Of a DNA stretch of 64,000 nt, positions 21,495-32,261 are shown one piece after another (the first letter of the stretch is position 1; every line of letters begins with the position of its first letter). The position numbers and the translations under genes were made by a program. The notes under the pieces were generated by a model. That model saw nothing but the letters and a program-made list of their open reading frames with translations. It was not told the DNA's origin and made no database searches. Source of the DNA: Shinisaurus crocodilurus (lineage: Eukaryota > Chordata > Lepidosauria > Squamata > Shinisauridae); assembly GCA_021292165.1 (NCBI GenBank), contig CM037877.1, positions 32,004,197-32,068,196 of the forward strand, read 5' to 3'.

Positions 21495-22209
21495 GGCCCT
21501 CTGTCTGGCCACTGTACTTAACACCAATTCTATCGAACACCCTGGAGATATGCAGCTCTTCCCCTAGGTGTATATATCTATTTCCTTATCACTATGCCTG
21601 AGCTAATTGGTGCTGTTGGATGAATTCATATTTTTGTATCTCTTCCTGAGTAGGAGACAAGACGCACAGGATCTCCTGACAAGAACTGCTTGCTAAGTAC
21701 TTTCCATTCAGCTTCAGCCTGCATCAGGTGCCCGGCTGAACTTCTTAAAGTGACAGTATCATGTCATACCAAATACTGGGGTGAAATATATTTTCTGTTC
21801 TATGCCAATCAGTCTGCCAACAAAATGCATGGATCCTTCTGAACTTTTCTTTAAAAGCACAAATGGAAGAGATTGTGCCCAGCCCTAGTTATCCTTGAGA
21901 AGTGGGTTGGGGGACACGTAACTGGCAGAGCTCCTTGTAGGCTTCTCTTTTACTGCCCTAAGCATGCTCAGGAGCATAATTTCTAACAGGGGAGCATGAG
22001 ATTCTTTGTTTTCTATGCTTCCTGATTAAATGAATTGGATTGGTAGGCACAGAAAACTTTTGGGTTTGTTTAGAAACCTCAGCTGTCCACATTAAGGTTA
22101 TTTGTTGCTGCCGCTGAGCAAAGGGAAGCTGAGAAAAACCTGTATGAAATGTAATATCTGAATGAGGCCTTAGATGACACAACTATTAGAAATGAAAAGT
22201 AGTACATAC
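21495..22209. other. Unassigned pseudogene intron sequence
   Basis: It lies immediately downstream of exon 2 on the - strand. I found no further phosphatase exon. One open stretch near 21610-21735 on the - strand was considered and not accepted. Confidence 0.3.
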
Positions 22210-22362
22210 CAAACTACTGCAAAATGTACTCCAAGTGCATTTAAAATTGGAACCATATGTTTTCCTTTTGTTATCTCACTTAAAGTTGATGGATTTAAAC
22301 AGTCTCCACTAAAGATTATAAGTGGATTCAATAAACTTAATGTTTTCATAGCTGTAGCAAAT
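22210..22362 (-). pseudogene. Exon 2 of 5'-nucleotidase-like metallophosphatase
   Basis: The acceptor ACATTTTTGTCTTATAG is followed by a 153-nt exon and a GTATGT donor. Joined to exon 1 it reads through the conserved family block GSAARFATAMKTL, then LNPLIIFSGDCLNPSTLS, TKGKHMVPILNALGVHFAV. SGDxLNPS carries the second metal-binding motif (the Asp of GD) of UshA-type phosphatases, and the next exon should begin with the GNHD motif. The phase is consistent: exon 1 ends AG and this exon supplies A, giving Arg. No stop or frameshift lies within this exon. Only these 51 codons are exon. The longer open frame around it (22170-22742) is read-through into introns. Confidence 0.9.
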
Positions 22363-24119
22363 CTATAAGACAAAAATGTAAACTTTTCATCTGGTGCCTT
22401 TAAAATACAATATATAAAGCAAAATCTTTGTACGGGGAAAATCAGATTATCACCCTGTTCCTTCCTTTGCATTTTGAGGAAAGTTTGAATGAATGATTGT
22501 ATCATGCACCTCCAAATACTTCTGGGTGACACAAACTTTTCTGATGCGCCCCAGTCCGGTTTGCAACCTGGACATGGGACTGAGACAGCTTTACAAACCC
22601 TTGTGGACAACTTTTGTCTGAAAGTTGGCAGGAAAAATACAGCCCTTTTGATCTTCCTGAACGTCTTCCAAAATAAATAGCTGTGGCCATTTTGGGTTAT
22701 GACACTATCTTTCTGGATAGTGAGGGTAGAATTGTTCCTCAAGCAATCTTACATTGGGAGCAGTCTTACAGTATTCCTATGAGTATATGTTCAGAGATCA
22801 TAAACAGAACTAATATCATCAAAAATTACTCCTAAGTATGCTAACATGATCTAATATTTATGAAAAGAACCATCTTAATTCATCAGCAGATCCCCAGATT
22901 CCCAGAACTGTATAAAGTCCATTTATATTTCATATATAAATGAAGCCGCTGGGAAAGATCATCCAGAGCTTTGAGAGAAGGTATTTTGGAGTAGATGACA
23001 TGACATCTAGCCCGATTGCTTTTTTTCATCACACCTACAAATAATGGTTTTAGTTCTGACAGTATTTGAGTAGTCATTTCTCTGTTGAATAGGGTTAATC
23101 AGGTTAATTCAGACTTGATGGTAGTGATGGTAGTTGGGAGTCCCTGGAATCTTGAGGAAGCGAATTTGCAGATGCTTAATGGTGTGTTCCCTGGTCATTG
23201 TTTTAGATGCAGCTTTGATCCTGAATACCCAGATGGCAGTAAGATTCCCTTTACAAATTACAACTGATTCAACAGATTTGACCTTTTCTGAGGCAAAAGC
23301 TATCGTATTTTATTCTGTAACCTCGAAGAGTTGATTACTGCAATGCACTCTATAAAGGGGTGTGATTGAAACTGGAACTGCATGAGCTACTTATTGTCGC
23401 AATTCAAGGCCCAGAGCTCTGGATCACAGCCATTACCTGTTCTCCCTTCTTATCGGGACTCCCCTACATTCTAGATATATTTCTTTCCAATTAGGGCATG
23501 AAGTGTACTACCTAATTTATATAAATAGCTTTCCGGTTCTGTATACTCCTTTTTCTTTGCCCACTTGAGTCTATAGCCCACAACAACTCATGTGGGTGAT
23601 AGCTGGGCAACACAGATGGAAATGTACTTTAGTCACAGTTGGTGTATTACTTAATTGAGTCCAAAAATATTTACTAGCAAGCTGGTACATTCTTGTGCAA
23701 TTTATTCATCCTGGGAGGAAAGAATTTACTCTAATTCTGCCCACCATCCTCATAACTTTAATACATATTTGTAGATGGCAACCCAACTTACAATTGTACA
23801 CATTTCCCACTGAAAGCAATAGGACTTATGTGTGCATAACTGTGCAGTGCATTATGCCAATATTAGGCACCCGAATTCAGGACACATTAAATTCAGGTTT
23901 AATTATCTTCTCTCCTAAGATAGTTCTCCAATACTTTTTGAACTTTGAATATTAATCTTTAAATATCATAGAGCTTTAAAAATACACAGTTACTTCCTAC
24001 CAGGTATATATATGTACGCATGAAACAAGGAATATAACCTTTGCAAAATATAAACAGTTATTAAAACGTTAAAAAATATGACATTGGAAGTAAGATGGCT
24101 GATGAGATGTGCTATAACA
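22363..24119. other. Pseudogene intron 1, unassigned part
   Basis: This is AT-rich intron sequence of the - strand gene with no clear mobile element. None of the short open frames has a recognised motif. Confidence 0.35.
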
Positions 24120-24257
24120 CAGGGATGGGGAATGTGTGGCCCTCCAGATGCTGTTAGATTGCATCTCCCATAATCCCACACCATTAGCTATGTTGACTAG
24201 GGCTAATGGAAATTGCACTCCACCAACATCTGGAGGACTATGTGTTCTCCACCCCTG
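24120..24257. mobile_element. hAT-type foldback MITE
   Basis: The termini CAGGGATGGGGAA and TTCTCCACCCCTG are inverted repeats around a palindromic body. Flanking octamers CTATAACA and CTATAATA match at 7 of 8 positions, as expected for a hAT target duplication. Confidence 0.8.
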
Positions 24258-24516
24258 CTATAATAGATAGACAGTTAGGAAAGCCTGCTCAGTCACAAAG
24301 CAATCTGGTTGTCCATGGGCTTGTCACTATCACTCAGCAGGGTTTTTGGAGAATAAAATGAGATAGCCTCATGTACCCTAAGCTCACTGGAAGAAACGGT
24401 GTGATAAACAAATAGATCCCCCCCGAAGAATGGTTGTTGTTCAGACAACAATCATGCATTCAGTGAATGCATGGAGCGTAGAGCAGGATTGCACCCACTT
24501 ACCTGTTTGTTTAGTC

Positions 24517-25992
24517 CAGGGGTCTTCAAACTACGGCCCGCGGGCCGGATCCGGCCCAGCGTGCCCTTCCATCCGGCCCGGCGGCCACCCACCCGTGTCT
24601 GCGCGGGCTCTCCAATTAATCTTCGCTCTCCGCGGAGAGCCAGCCGTGCTGGTCCCGTCGCGTCACTTCCGTCGCGTCACTTCCCATCGCATTCAAAACA
24701 GAGCGCGAGCGGGAGTCCAGCACAGGACCAGGGAGGCGGCGCGCAGGACCAGGGAAGCGGCGCGCAGGACCAGGGAGGTGGCGCGCAGGACCAGGGAGGT
24801 GGCGCGCAGGACCAGGGAGGTGGCGCACAAGACCAGGGAGGGGGGGTCCGGCAGCGGGGGGTCTGGGGGTGGCGGGGGGGCTTTGGCGGCAGTGGGGCGA
24901 TGGCGCAGCGGGGCTTCGGCGGCAGGCGAGGCTTTGGCGGCGGCAGCGGGTGCAGGTACGGCTGCGGCGGGGGGTGGCGGAGTGGGTCCAGCGACGATGG
25001 GGGCGGGGGGGTCCGGGGGCAGCGGGGGGGGCTTTGGCAGCAGTGGGGCGACGGCACGGCGGGGCTTCAGGCGGCGGCAAGGCTTTTGCGGCGGCGGCGA
25101 GGCTTTGGCGGCAGGTGCAGGTACGGTGGCGGGGGGGTCTGGGGGTGGCGGCGAGGCTTTTGCGGCGGCGGCAAGGCTTTGGCGGCAGTGGCGAGGCTTT
25201 GGCGGCGACAGCGAGGCTTTGGCGGCGGGTGCAGGTACGGTGGCGGGGGTGGGGGGATCTGGGGGGTGGCAGGGGGGTCTGGGTGTGGCAAGGGGGGTCC
25301 GGCCCTCAGACTGTTGGGGGGACGAACTCACTGGGACTCCCCTGTGCCGCCTCCTTCATGCTCCGCCGCCGCCGCAGGGCCCCCCCGCTGCCACTGTCGC
25401 CGCTGCAGGACCCCCCGCCGCCATCCCCCACCGCCGCTGCAGGACCGCACCGCAACCCCCTGCTGCCACCGCCGCTGCAGGACACACACCCCGTCGTAAC
25501 CCGCCCCCCCGCCGCCATCCCCGCCACTGTCCTACCTGGTCCCCTGCGCGCTGCTGCCGCTGCTGCTGCCTCCGCCCGAGGCCGCCGCTCCGTTGCGTCC
25601 ATCCTGGACTCCGCCCGCACTCAGTTTTGAAAAACAGAGCGCGGGCGGGGTCCAGGATGGACGTGACGGAGCAGTGTCCCGTTGCGTCACTTCCGCCGCG
25701 ACGGAAGTGACACGACGGGACCAGCGGGCGGCGAGGCGGATGAGGTAAAGCCTGTGCGGGTGGACAAGAAGGGAGGAGGATGGGCGCTGTCCGCGCCCCA
25801 CTACCAGCTAAGCCGCCCCTCCTCCCCTTCCCCCCCCGCAGGAGATGCAGGGTGGCGGGCGGGCAGGCGGCCCATGCCCCCCCGCCGGCTCAGCCACCCC
25901 TCTTCCCTCACAAGTCTAGATCGGCCACCGGGCCGGATGAAAAGACCCGGCGGGCCGGATGTGGCCCGTGGGCCGTAGTTTGAGGACCCCTG
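24517..25992. mobile_element. Nonautonomous hAT-like element with GC-rich cargo
   Basis: The left end CAGGGGTCTTCAAACTACGG is the inverse of the right end CCGTAGTTTGAGGACCCCTG, with one mismatch. The adjacent GGCCC-rich regions are also inverted. The interior is extremely GC-rich and includes a 21-bp minisatellite and blocks such as GTCCCGTTGCGTCACTTCC and AAAAACAGAGCGCGGGCGGG. No transposase is present. Flanking octamers GTTTAGTC and CTCTACAC do not form a convincing duplication. The very long ORFs on both strands here are composition artefacts. Confidence 0.8.
24718..24845. repeat. 21-bp minisatellite, about six units
   Basis: The unit CGCAGGACCAGGGAGGTGGC (plus one G) repeats in tandem with few changes. 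Because 21 is a multiple of three, all frames stay open, which generates long artificial peptides. Confidence 0.9.
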
Positions 25993-26023
25993 CTCTACAC
26001 AATCAGTGGGACTTACTCCCTAC

Positions 26024-26240
26024 CAGGGCCGGTGCTACCATTAGGCCAACTAGGCGGCTGCCTAGGGCGCCAGGCTGAAGGGGGCGCCAGAAACTCCAAC
26101 TCCCTCCCGAAAACACTTCACATATATCTACGGAAGAAAAGCTTTTAAAAAAAAAAAAAAAAAAGTCTTTCTGGGTTGTTTGAACTGCCCGTCGCTAGCT
26201 GCTCTCCTCTTCCTCTCCCCCCTGTGCATCTGTCTGTCTG

Positions 26241-26281
<41 letters not shown>

Positions 26282-27277
26282 GCCTTCGCTTCCAAGGAAC
26301 ACACAAACTGACTCTCCCAAATATTTCTTTTGTGATCACTTGAACTGAGGAGCGGCGGCGGCAGCAGCAGCATCAGGAAGAGACGGAGCGGGAGAAGAAA
26401 TAAGAGGGGAGGGTGAAGGGGAGTTTCTTTTCTTTTTTTAATTGAGCAGCAGAAAGAAAAGAAAACGGAGTACTGTGTGGATGGCAGAGCATGTGCGTTT
26501 TTACATGACACCTCTCCGTGCCGGTTTTAGCAGATCCCCACTGCAATTTTTTCTTTCTTTTTCCTTTTCACTGTTCAGTTTTACAGGGAGGCGCAACAAA
26601 ACAAGAGAGGGAGAGAAGTTGAGAGGGAAAGCTGCAGCGGTGGCGGAGGAGGAGGAGGAGGAGACGCTTTGTAAAGACAGGCTGGGGGCTGGGCAAAGGA
26701 GGCAGCACACGCGCACACACACACGCACACGCCTGCCTAGACAAGGCTCCAGTTTCCTCAGGGGCTCTCGGAGCTGGGCTTTCCTTCGTTCCTGCGCTCT
26801 AAAGACTTCCAGTATAAAAGTGTTTTCTCCACACTCGTTTCAAGCCAGTCTTCCCCCCACACCCCATTTTCAAAATCCCGCCAAAAGACACACACTTATA
26901 TTAAAGTGATTCCTTTCATGGACAATTCACTCCCGCAGCCACTGATGATGCCTACTGTTTGGGGAAGCCCCCCCCCCTTTCTAGTCCCCTTTGGGACCTT
27001 TATATGAAAGCGAAAATCTGTATAATGGATCTTCGCTTTATCCAATGGGATAACTGAGGATATCTCTTGATAGATTTCGAGAAATGTAGCAAATTGGTAC
27101 TACATCAACATGTATTTTATGTATGTTTGTCAAATGTTTATGATAATAAATTTTTTAGGTTTTGCCAATTGACTTTTAATGGGCATAGGGCTGGAGGGAG
27201 GGAGGGCTCAAGTGGGAAGGGGGGGCGCTAAATATCTGATCTTGCCTAGGGCACCAAACGGCCTTGCACCGGCCCTG
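26024..27277. mobile_element. hAT family 'CAGGGCCGGTGC', long copy A
   Basis: The termini CAGGGCCGGTGC and GCACCGGCCCTG are perfect inverted repeats, flanked by a perfect 8-bp duplication, CTCCCTAC (26016-26023 and 27278-27285). The roughly 1.2-kb interior has no transposase. It carries an A-run, a CT microsatellite, GGC and GGA triplet runs, a CA run and AGTATAAAAGTG, and resembles a captured GC-rich 5'-flanking region. Copy B at 29010 is nearly identical. Confidence 0.93.
26242..26282. repeat. (CT)n microsatellite inside hAT copy A
   Basis: A near-continuous CT run within the element. It is shorter in copy B (29200-29228). Confidence 0.9.
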
Positions 27278-27285
27278 CTCCCTAC

Positions 27286-28231
27286 TAAGTGTGCTTGGGA
27301 TTGCACTCTAGGGAAACAATATCTAGGTCCTCTTCCTCCATTCCCACACTAGAAAATGGTGGTGGTTTCATTTATTAATGGCGCACAAACATTACTGTTT
27401 GAACATGCTTACTGAAGGTTTGCTTGTTATCATCTCACCACACCAGAATATACTACAAAAATACTTTTCAAAGCAGCCTTAATCTACATGGTTCTCATTT
27501 TACCTAATAGCTGTCATCAGACTGATGACTATACTCATGATTACTTGTGGCATTCTATTCTTTAAGATCATTTTTGTGGTCTGACTTGAGCCTTAAAAGA
27601 GTCGCAGTACATAAGAGTCTAATGTGAACATGCACACACACACACAAAAAACAGAGAACTGTGGATGGAACAGTGAATTCCAAATAACTTATGCCTAGAC
27701 ATTCACATCTACTGGTGCTTTGAGTTATAGTCGCTTAGTGCTCTTTGGAAGACAGGGTAAGTGGGACTCTTGGGGGCTGTCACTCTTTCTCTGTCTGCAT
27801 AGCTGGAGGACATTTGTACAGCTCAACTCAAGCATACTTTCTCTGCCCTCAAAGTTTATGTTGTTTCTTTCCCTGCCAGAATCCAGCAGTGGGGACAAAA
27901 AAAAAAGCCAGTTCACAGTAAGAGACTTGGAATGGAGGCGATTCTGCATTTTGCGCAGGCCTCTCTATATGACATGAGAGTAGAAGCATCCGACATGCTA
28001 TTTCTTTGACAGCTGCTGGGGCTCAGGCCTGTCTCTGAGCCTCACTCTCATAACAAACCCTCCTTCTGCCCCAAATCCCAGATGTTGTGGGCTGGTTGTG
28101 ATCACTCACTGGTGAACAAAAGACATTTTGCACATGATCAAAATACTTTCATTTGTTATTTTTTCATTTGGCATCATGCAGCATCGAAAGAATGTGGCAC
28201 TGAGCCCTGGCTCAAATTAAGCCGTGCAAAT
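27286..28231. other. Unassigned pseudogene intron sequence
   Basis: No element was recognised apart from a short CA run near 27632. It belongs to intron 1 of the - strand pseudogene. Confidence 0.35.
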
Positions 28232-28236
28232 GTCAT

Positions 28237-29196
28237 TGTGGAGAAAGCCTGACACGAGTATACATGCACACGCACACACCAGTCTCCTTCCAAGGGGGAG
28301 GGGGGCGAGGAAGGGAGATTGGGTTACAGGGAAGCAGCCAGACGGACCGGCATCCCAACAATGGAGAGTATCGGTTGGAATCCACAAAACCCAGGAAAGG
28401 ACCATCAAAAGACCATCAAACTAACAGGGCAGTCTCAAAGAGCTGTAAAGTACCCAACACGTCACCTTCTTCCCGGGCAGGAATAAGCCCACCTGACACG
28501 AAGGGGCAGGCATAGCCCCACCTGACCCTTGAGGGCGGGGAGAGCGGGAAACCCAGGGGTAGAAAACCCCTCTCCCCTCCTTTTGTTGGTTGTTGGGAAC
28601 ACGGGGTGCTTTTGATCAAGATCCATCCTCCAGCAGCGGCTGGAGTAAGCTGTTCTCCTCCCCAGATCGGACAGACCTGGAGCCAGGCTGAAATTGACTA
28701 GCGTGAAGTCTTTAGTCTAAGGTAACTGACTAATCCCAACGCGCTAGCCTGGGAGCCTGTTCATTGATAAACTTGGGGGTCACGTCAGGTCATATTGACG
28801 TTGTAGTATTCCTAGAAAGCTGTTAGTTCCGCTCCATATATTGTGCAAATAAATAAAGCCTTATTTAGTCATTCAAAGGGCTCTAGTTTCCTCTTGTGTG
28901 TGCAAGCCTCCTAGTCGGTTCCACTTGCTTGTACGGGCTGTAACTCAGTGCCGGTTAACCCGTTAAGCGCCGAACTCACGCATAGGACCCGGGTGCTGGT
29001 CCTTCACAGCAGGGCCGGTGCTACCATTAAGCCAACTAGGCGGCTGCCTAGGGCGCCGGGCTGAAGGGGGCGCCAGAAACTCCAACTCCCTCCCGAAAAC
29101 ACTTCACATATATCTACGGAAGAAAAGCTTTAAAAAAAAAAAAAAAAAAGTCTTTCTCCGTCGCTAGCTGCTCTCCTCTTCCTCTCCCCCCTGTGC

Positions 29197-29233
<37 letters not shown>

Positions 29234-30236
29234 CGCTTCCAAGGAACACACAAACTGACTCTCCCAAATATTTCTTTTGTGATCACTTGAACTGAGGAGC
29301 GGCGGCGGCAGCAGCAGCAGCAGGAAGAGACGGAGCGGGAGAAGAAATAAGAGGGGAGGGTGGAGGGGAGTTTCTTTTCTTTTTTTAATTGAGCAGCAGA
29401 AAGAAAAGAAAACGGAGTACTGTGTGGATGGCAGAGCATGTGCGTTTTTACATGACACCTCTCCGTGCCGGTTTTAGCAGATCCCCACTGCAATTTTTTC
29501 TTTCTTTTTCCTTTTCACTGTTCAGTTTTACAGGGAGGCGCAACAAAACAAGAGAGGGAGAGAAGTTGAGAGGGAAAGCTGCAGCGGGCGGCGGAGGAGG
29601 AGGAGGAGGAGGAGGAGACGCTTTGTAAAGACAGGCTGGGGGCTGGGCAAAGGAGGCAGCACACGCGCACACACACACGCACACGCCTGCCTAGACAAGG
29701 CTCCAGTTTCCTCAGGGGCTCTCGGAGCTGGGCTTTCCTTCGTTCCTGCGCTCTAAAGAGTTCCAGTATAAAAGTGTTTTCTCCACACTCGTTTCAAGCC
29801 AGTCTTCCCCCCACACCCCATTTTCAAAATCCCGCCAAAAGACACACACTTATATTAAAGTGATTCCTTTCATGGACAATTCACTCCCGCAGCCACTGAT
29901 GATGCCTACTGTTTGGGGAAGCCCCCCCCCTTCTAGTCCCCTTTGGGACCTATATATGAAAGCGAAAATCTGTATAATGGATCTTCGCTTTATCCAATGG
30001 GATAACTGAGGATATCTCTTGATAGATTTCGAGAAATGTAGCAAATTGGTACTACATCAACATGTATTTTATGTATGTTTGTCAAATGTTTATGATAATA
30101 AATTTTTTAGGTTTTGCCAATTGACTTTTAATGGGCATAGGGCTGGAGGGAGGGAGGGCTCAAGTGGGAAGGGGGGGCGCTAAATATCTGATCTTGCCTA
30201 GGGCACCAAACGGCCTTGCACCGGCCATGCTTCACA
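28237..30236 (+). mobile_element. Solo LTR, copy 1, with nested hAT
   Basis: The LTR starts TGTGGAGAAAGCCTGACACG and ends CCTTCACA, with AATAAA near 28853 as a probable polyadenylation signal. It is flanked by the 5-bp duplication GTCAT at 28232-28236 and 30237-30241, once hAT copy B (29010-30229 plus its duplicated octamer) is set aside. Net LTR length is about 772 bp. No internal region, primer-binding site or coding sequence is present, so whether it is ERV or Gypsy-like is undecided. Confidence 0.85.
29010..30229. mobile_element. hAT family 'CAGGGCCGGTGC', long copy B
   Basis: The termini CAGGGCCGGTGC and GCACCGGCCATG are inverted repeats with one change. The element is flanked by a perfect 8-bp duplication, CTTCACAG (29002-29009 and 30230-30237). 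The interior matches copy A almost base for base, apart from small indels and microsatellite changes. It is inserted in the last bases of a solo LTR. Confidence 0.93.
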
Positions 30237-30340
30237 GTCATATATCTGTTGTTGCATACATCTCCATGGTCAGTTGGTTGAGGGTTTAGTCAAGTAATTT
30301 ACACGGAATTCTGACAGGCTCACTGTTTGTAGACAGTGAC

Positions 30341-30648
30341 TGGGTTCAGACAACACAATAACCCACACTCAAGGGTTGGTTGGGTTGACTGTGGGTTGTC
30401 CTTGAACCGTGGGTTGCTCTTAAAATGTGGGTTATTGTGTTGTCTGAACCCAGCTGAAATAACTAACCATGGTGAACAACCCACAATTCACAACCCAACA
30501 ACAAACCATGGGTTCTCCTCATGGGCTGTTTGTGGTTAACAAGCCATGGCTTGTTAGCACAGCTGGGTTCAGACAACACAATAACCCACGTTTCAACAAC
30601 AACCCACACTCAACCCTTGAGTGTGGGTTATTGTGTTGTCTGAACCCA
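30341..30648. mobile_element. Nested foldback MITE of the GGGTTCAGACAACA family
   Basis: Two complete hairpins, 30341-30452 and 30564-30648, each begin TGGGTTCAGACAACACAATA and end TTGTGTTGTCTGAACCCA. They are separated by a partly palindromic middle with GCTG...CAGC ends. I could not read a convincing target duplication, so the superfamily is unknown. Confidence 0.8.
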
Positions 30649-30689
30649 ATCATTGTATGAAGATATTTTTATTCTGGAAGGCATTTTAT

Positions 30690-30755
30690 GACTTCCAGGG
30701 CAATCCTACACATGTCTACTCAAGAGTCAGAAGTAAATCCCATTGAGTGCACATT
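30690..30755. repeat. Short palindromic MITE, half copy
   Basis: GGGCAATCCTACACATGTCT and GTAAATCCCATTGAGT are the left half of the CTATACATGTCTACTC family. The right half is missing. Confidence 0.65.
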
Positions 30756-31103
30756 TTTGTTTTGTTTTTAAGTTTTAACCACTTTAAAAACTTCATTTGA
30801 AAAGCAGGATGAACACAATGTAATAAATAATAAATAAATGTATGTTAGGTTTAGTAAATACTGAAGATGTTGCAGAAAGTATCACATAAGGCAGTAGTAC
30901 CTTATCAGAAGCTGCTGGTGTTGGTAGTGGTGTTGAGACAAGATATTGCACTCTCTGATACTTGCCAAGCATCTCTAAGGAAATTTCTTTCCTTGCCTTT
31001 CCTCAACCCACATTGGAAGGAGATAAAATGTATATTTTCCCATGCAAAAGTCATATGTCTATTCGGGGTGGGGTGGGGTAGGGTAGGGAAGGGTATTTTG
31101 TGC

Positions 31104-31297
31104 CTGGCAGCACTTCCTACAGGTTCTTTCCTAGACTCCACTTCATAAACATCAATGAAATGGAGAATGACCAGGTCACTCTGGCTCTCTTCTGGGGACT
31201 CTGGACTAAAGATGGCGCTATCACCATTCCTAGTCCCACCTCTGGTATTTGAAGAAAGGGAAGAGCAGGCTCGCTCCTGGGAAAGTAGGGCTTCCAT
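31104..31297 (-). pseudogene. Exon 1 of 5'-nucleotidase-like metallophosphatase
   Basis: The - strand ATG at 31297-31295 is the first Met after an in-frame TAG. It opens 64 codons, a Ser-rich leader followed by SDLVILHFIDVYEVESRKEP and VGSAA. This is the first metal-binding block (ILHFxDVY) and the GGAARF entry of UshA/5'-nucleotidase-family phosphatases. The Asn usually preceding the Asp is Ile here, and the second Gly of GGAARF is Ser. The exon ends GCCAG followed by GCACAA, so the donor dinucleotide is GC. Joining to exon 2 (22362) restores Arg in phase. The gene would hydrolyse phosphate esters if intact, but later exons are broken. No signal peptide is evident. Confidence 0.85.
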
Positions 31298-32202
31298 TGT
31301 ACTTTGTGACTAGGACAAAATGGCTTCTGCACATGAGGAGTGAGACAGGAAGGACAAGATTACTGGAGTCACGTGATCTGAGGTGTGGGGGATGGCAGAA
31401 GAGATACTCTGTGGGGACATTTGATGGTCCTCGAGAAAGGAAACACAGAAAGGATAGCATAGTGTGCTTGTTTTTTGAAGGGGTGGTGGTGAAGGAAAAT
31501 TCCCAAGATGTGTACCCAACATATCATAAACTTGTCTTAAATCCCAATGATGTTCTGTGGATTTAAGGGCCCTTTGTCCATTTTTCTCTCAGATATTTTT
31601 CTCCTCATAGTTAATGTGTCACTAGAAAGGACTGTACTTCTATTTCTTCAGGCAAACCATGTTTTTGATATTTCTCCAAAGATAAGCTGCACGCAGGGCC
31701 CTAAATAAAATAGCTCCATGCAGAATTATTCAGAAACCATGGCAACAAGAAACCACAGACCTTCACAACTTCATAATGGCTGCAAACAACCACGAGGAAA
31801 TAGCAAGCCACAGCTATACGCTACAACATGAAACTGCCTCTCCAGGACAGGAAGGCGGTGCGGTCTGGGTGTCCTTTTGAAAAATGATTTGAGACCCAAG
31901 GGTTCAAATAAATGAGATTTCAAGCACATTTTTTTCCTCACAGGGCCTGTCACCACTGCAGATGACAACTCAATATTAGCAAAAAGGGCAACAATTCTGT
32001 TATTTGGGGGGTCATAATCTCAGCTGTCCATTAGGAGCCTAAAAACAATCAAGTCTTTTTTGAAGTGTTTTCATAGTTAAATAACAAAAGCACCTTTCAC
32101 AGAGCTGCTGCTGTGTTTTGTATACGCTCATTCATTTAAATGCATTCTAATTTAAATTTGTCTGTAGCCTAGCATCAAAATATTCTGAAAATAAACTGGT
32201 GG
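31298..32202. other. Unassigned spacer upstream of the pseudogene
   Basis: Any promoter of the - strand phosphatase gene would lie here. I see no CpG island or TATA box that I can assign. A + strand open frame at 31249-31566 overlaps the first exon antisense and has no known motif. Confidence 0.35.

Positions 32203-32240
<38 letters not shown>
32203..32240. repeat. (GT)n microsatellite
   Basis: About eighteen GT dinucleotides in a row. Confidence 0.97.
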
Positions 32241-32241
<1 letters not shown>

Positions 32242-32261
32242 AAAATAGGGGTCTTCATTAC

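Noticed and set aside
22170..22742. 190-codon - strand ORF taken as a whole
   Set aside because: Only 22210-22362 matches the phosphatase family and has splice sites. The rest is intron read-through.
24430..25710. 426-, 342- and 253-codon frames in the GC-rich hAT element
   Set aside because: They are low-complexity Gly/Arg/Pro repeats created by a 21-bp minisatellite and high GC inside a transposon.
9267..31297. Bacterial origin or horizontal transfer of the 5'-nucleotidase-like exons
   Set aside because: The exons are split by introns with vertebrate-type splice sites and lie in normal repeat-rich host DNA. A decayed vertebrate gene is the simpler reading.
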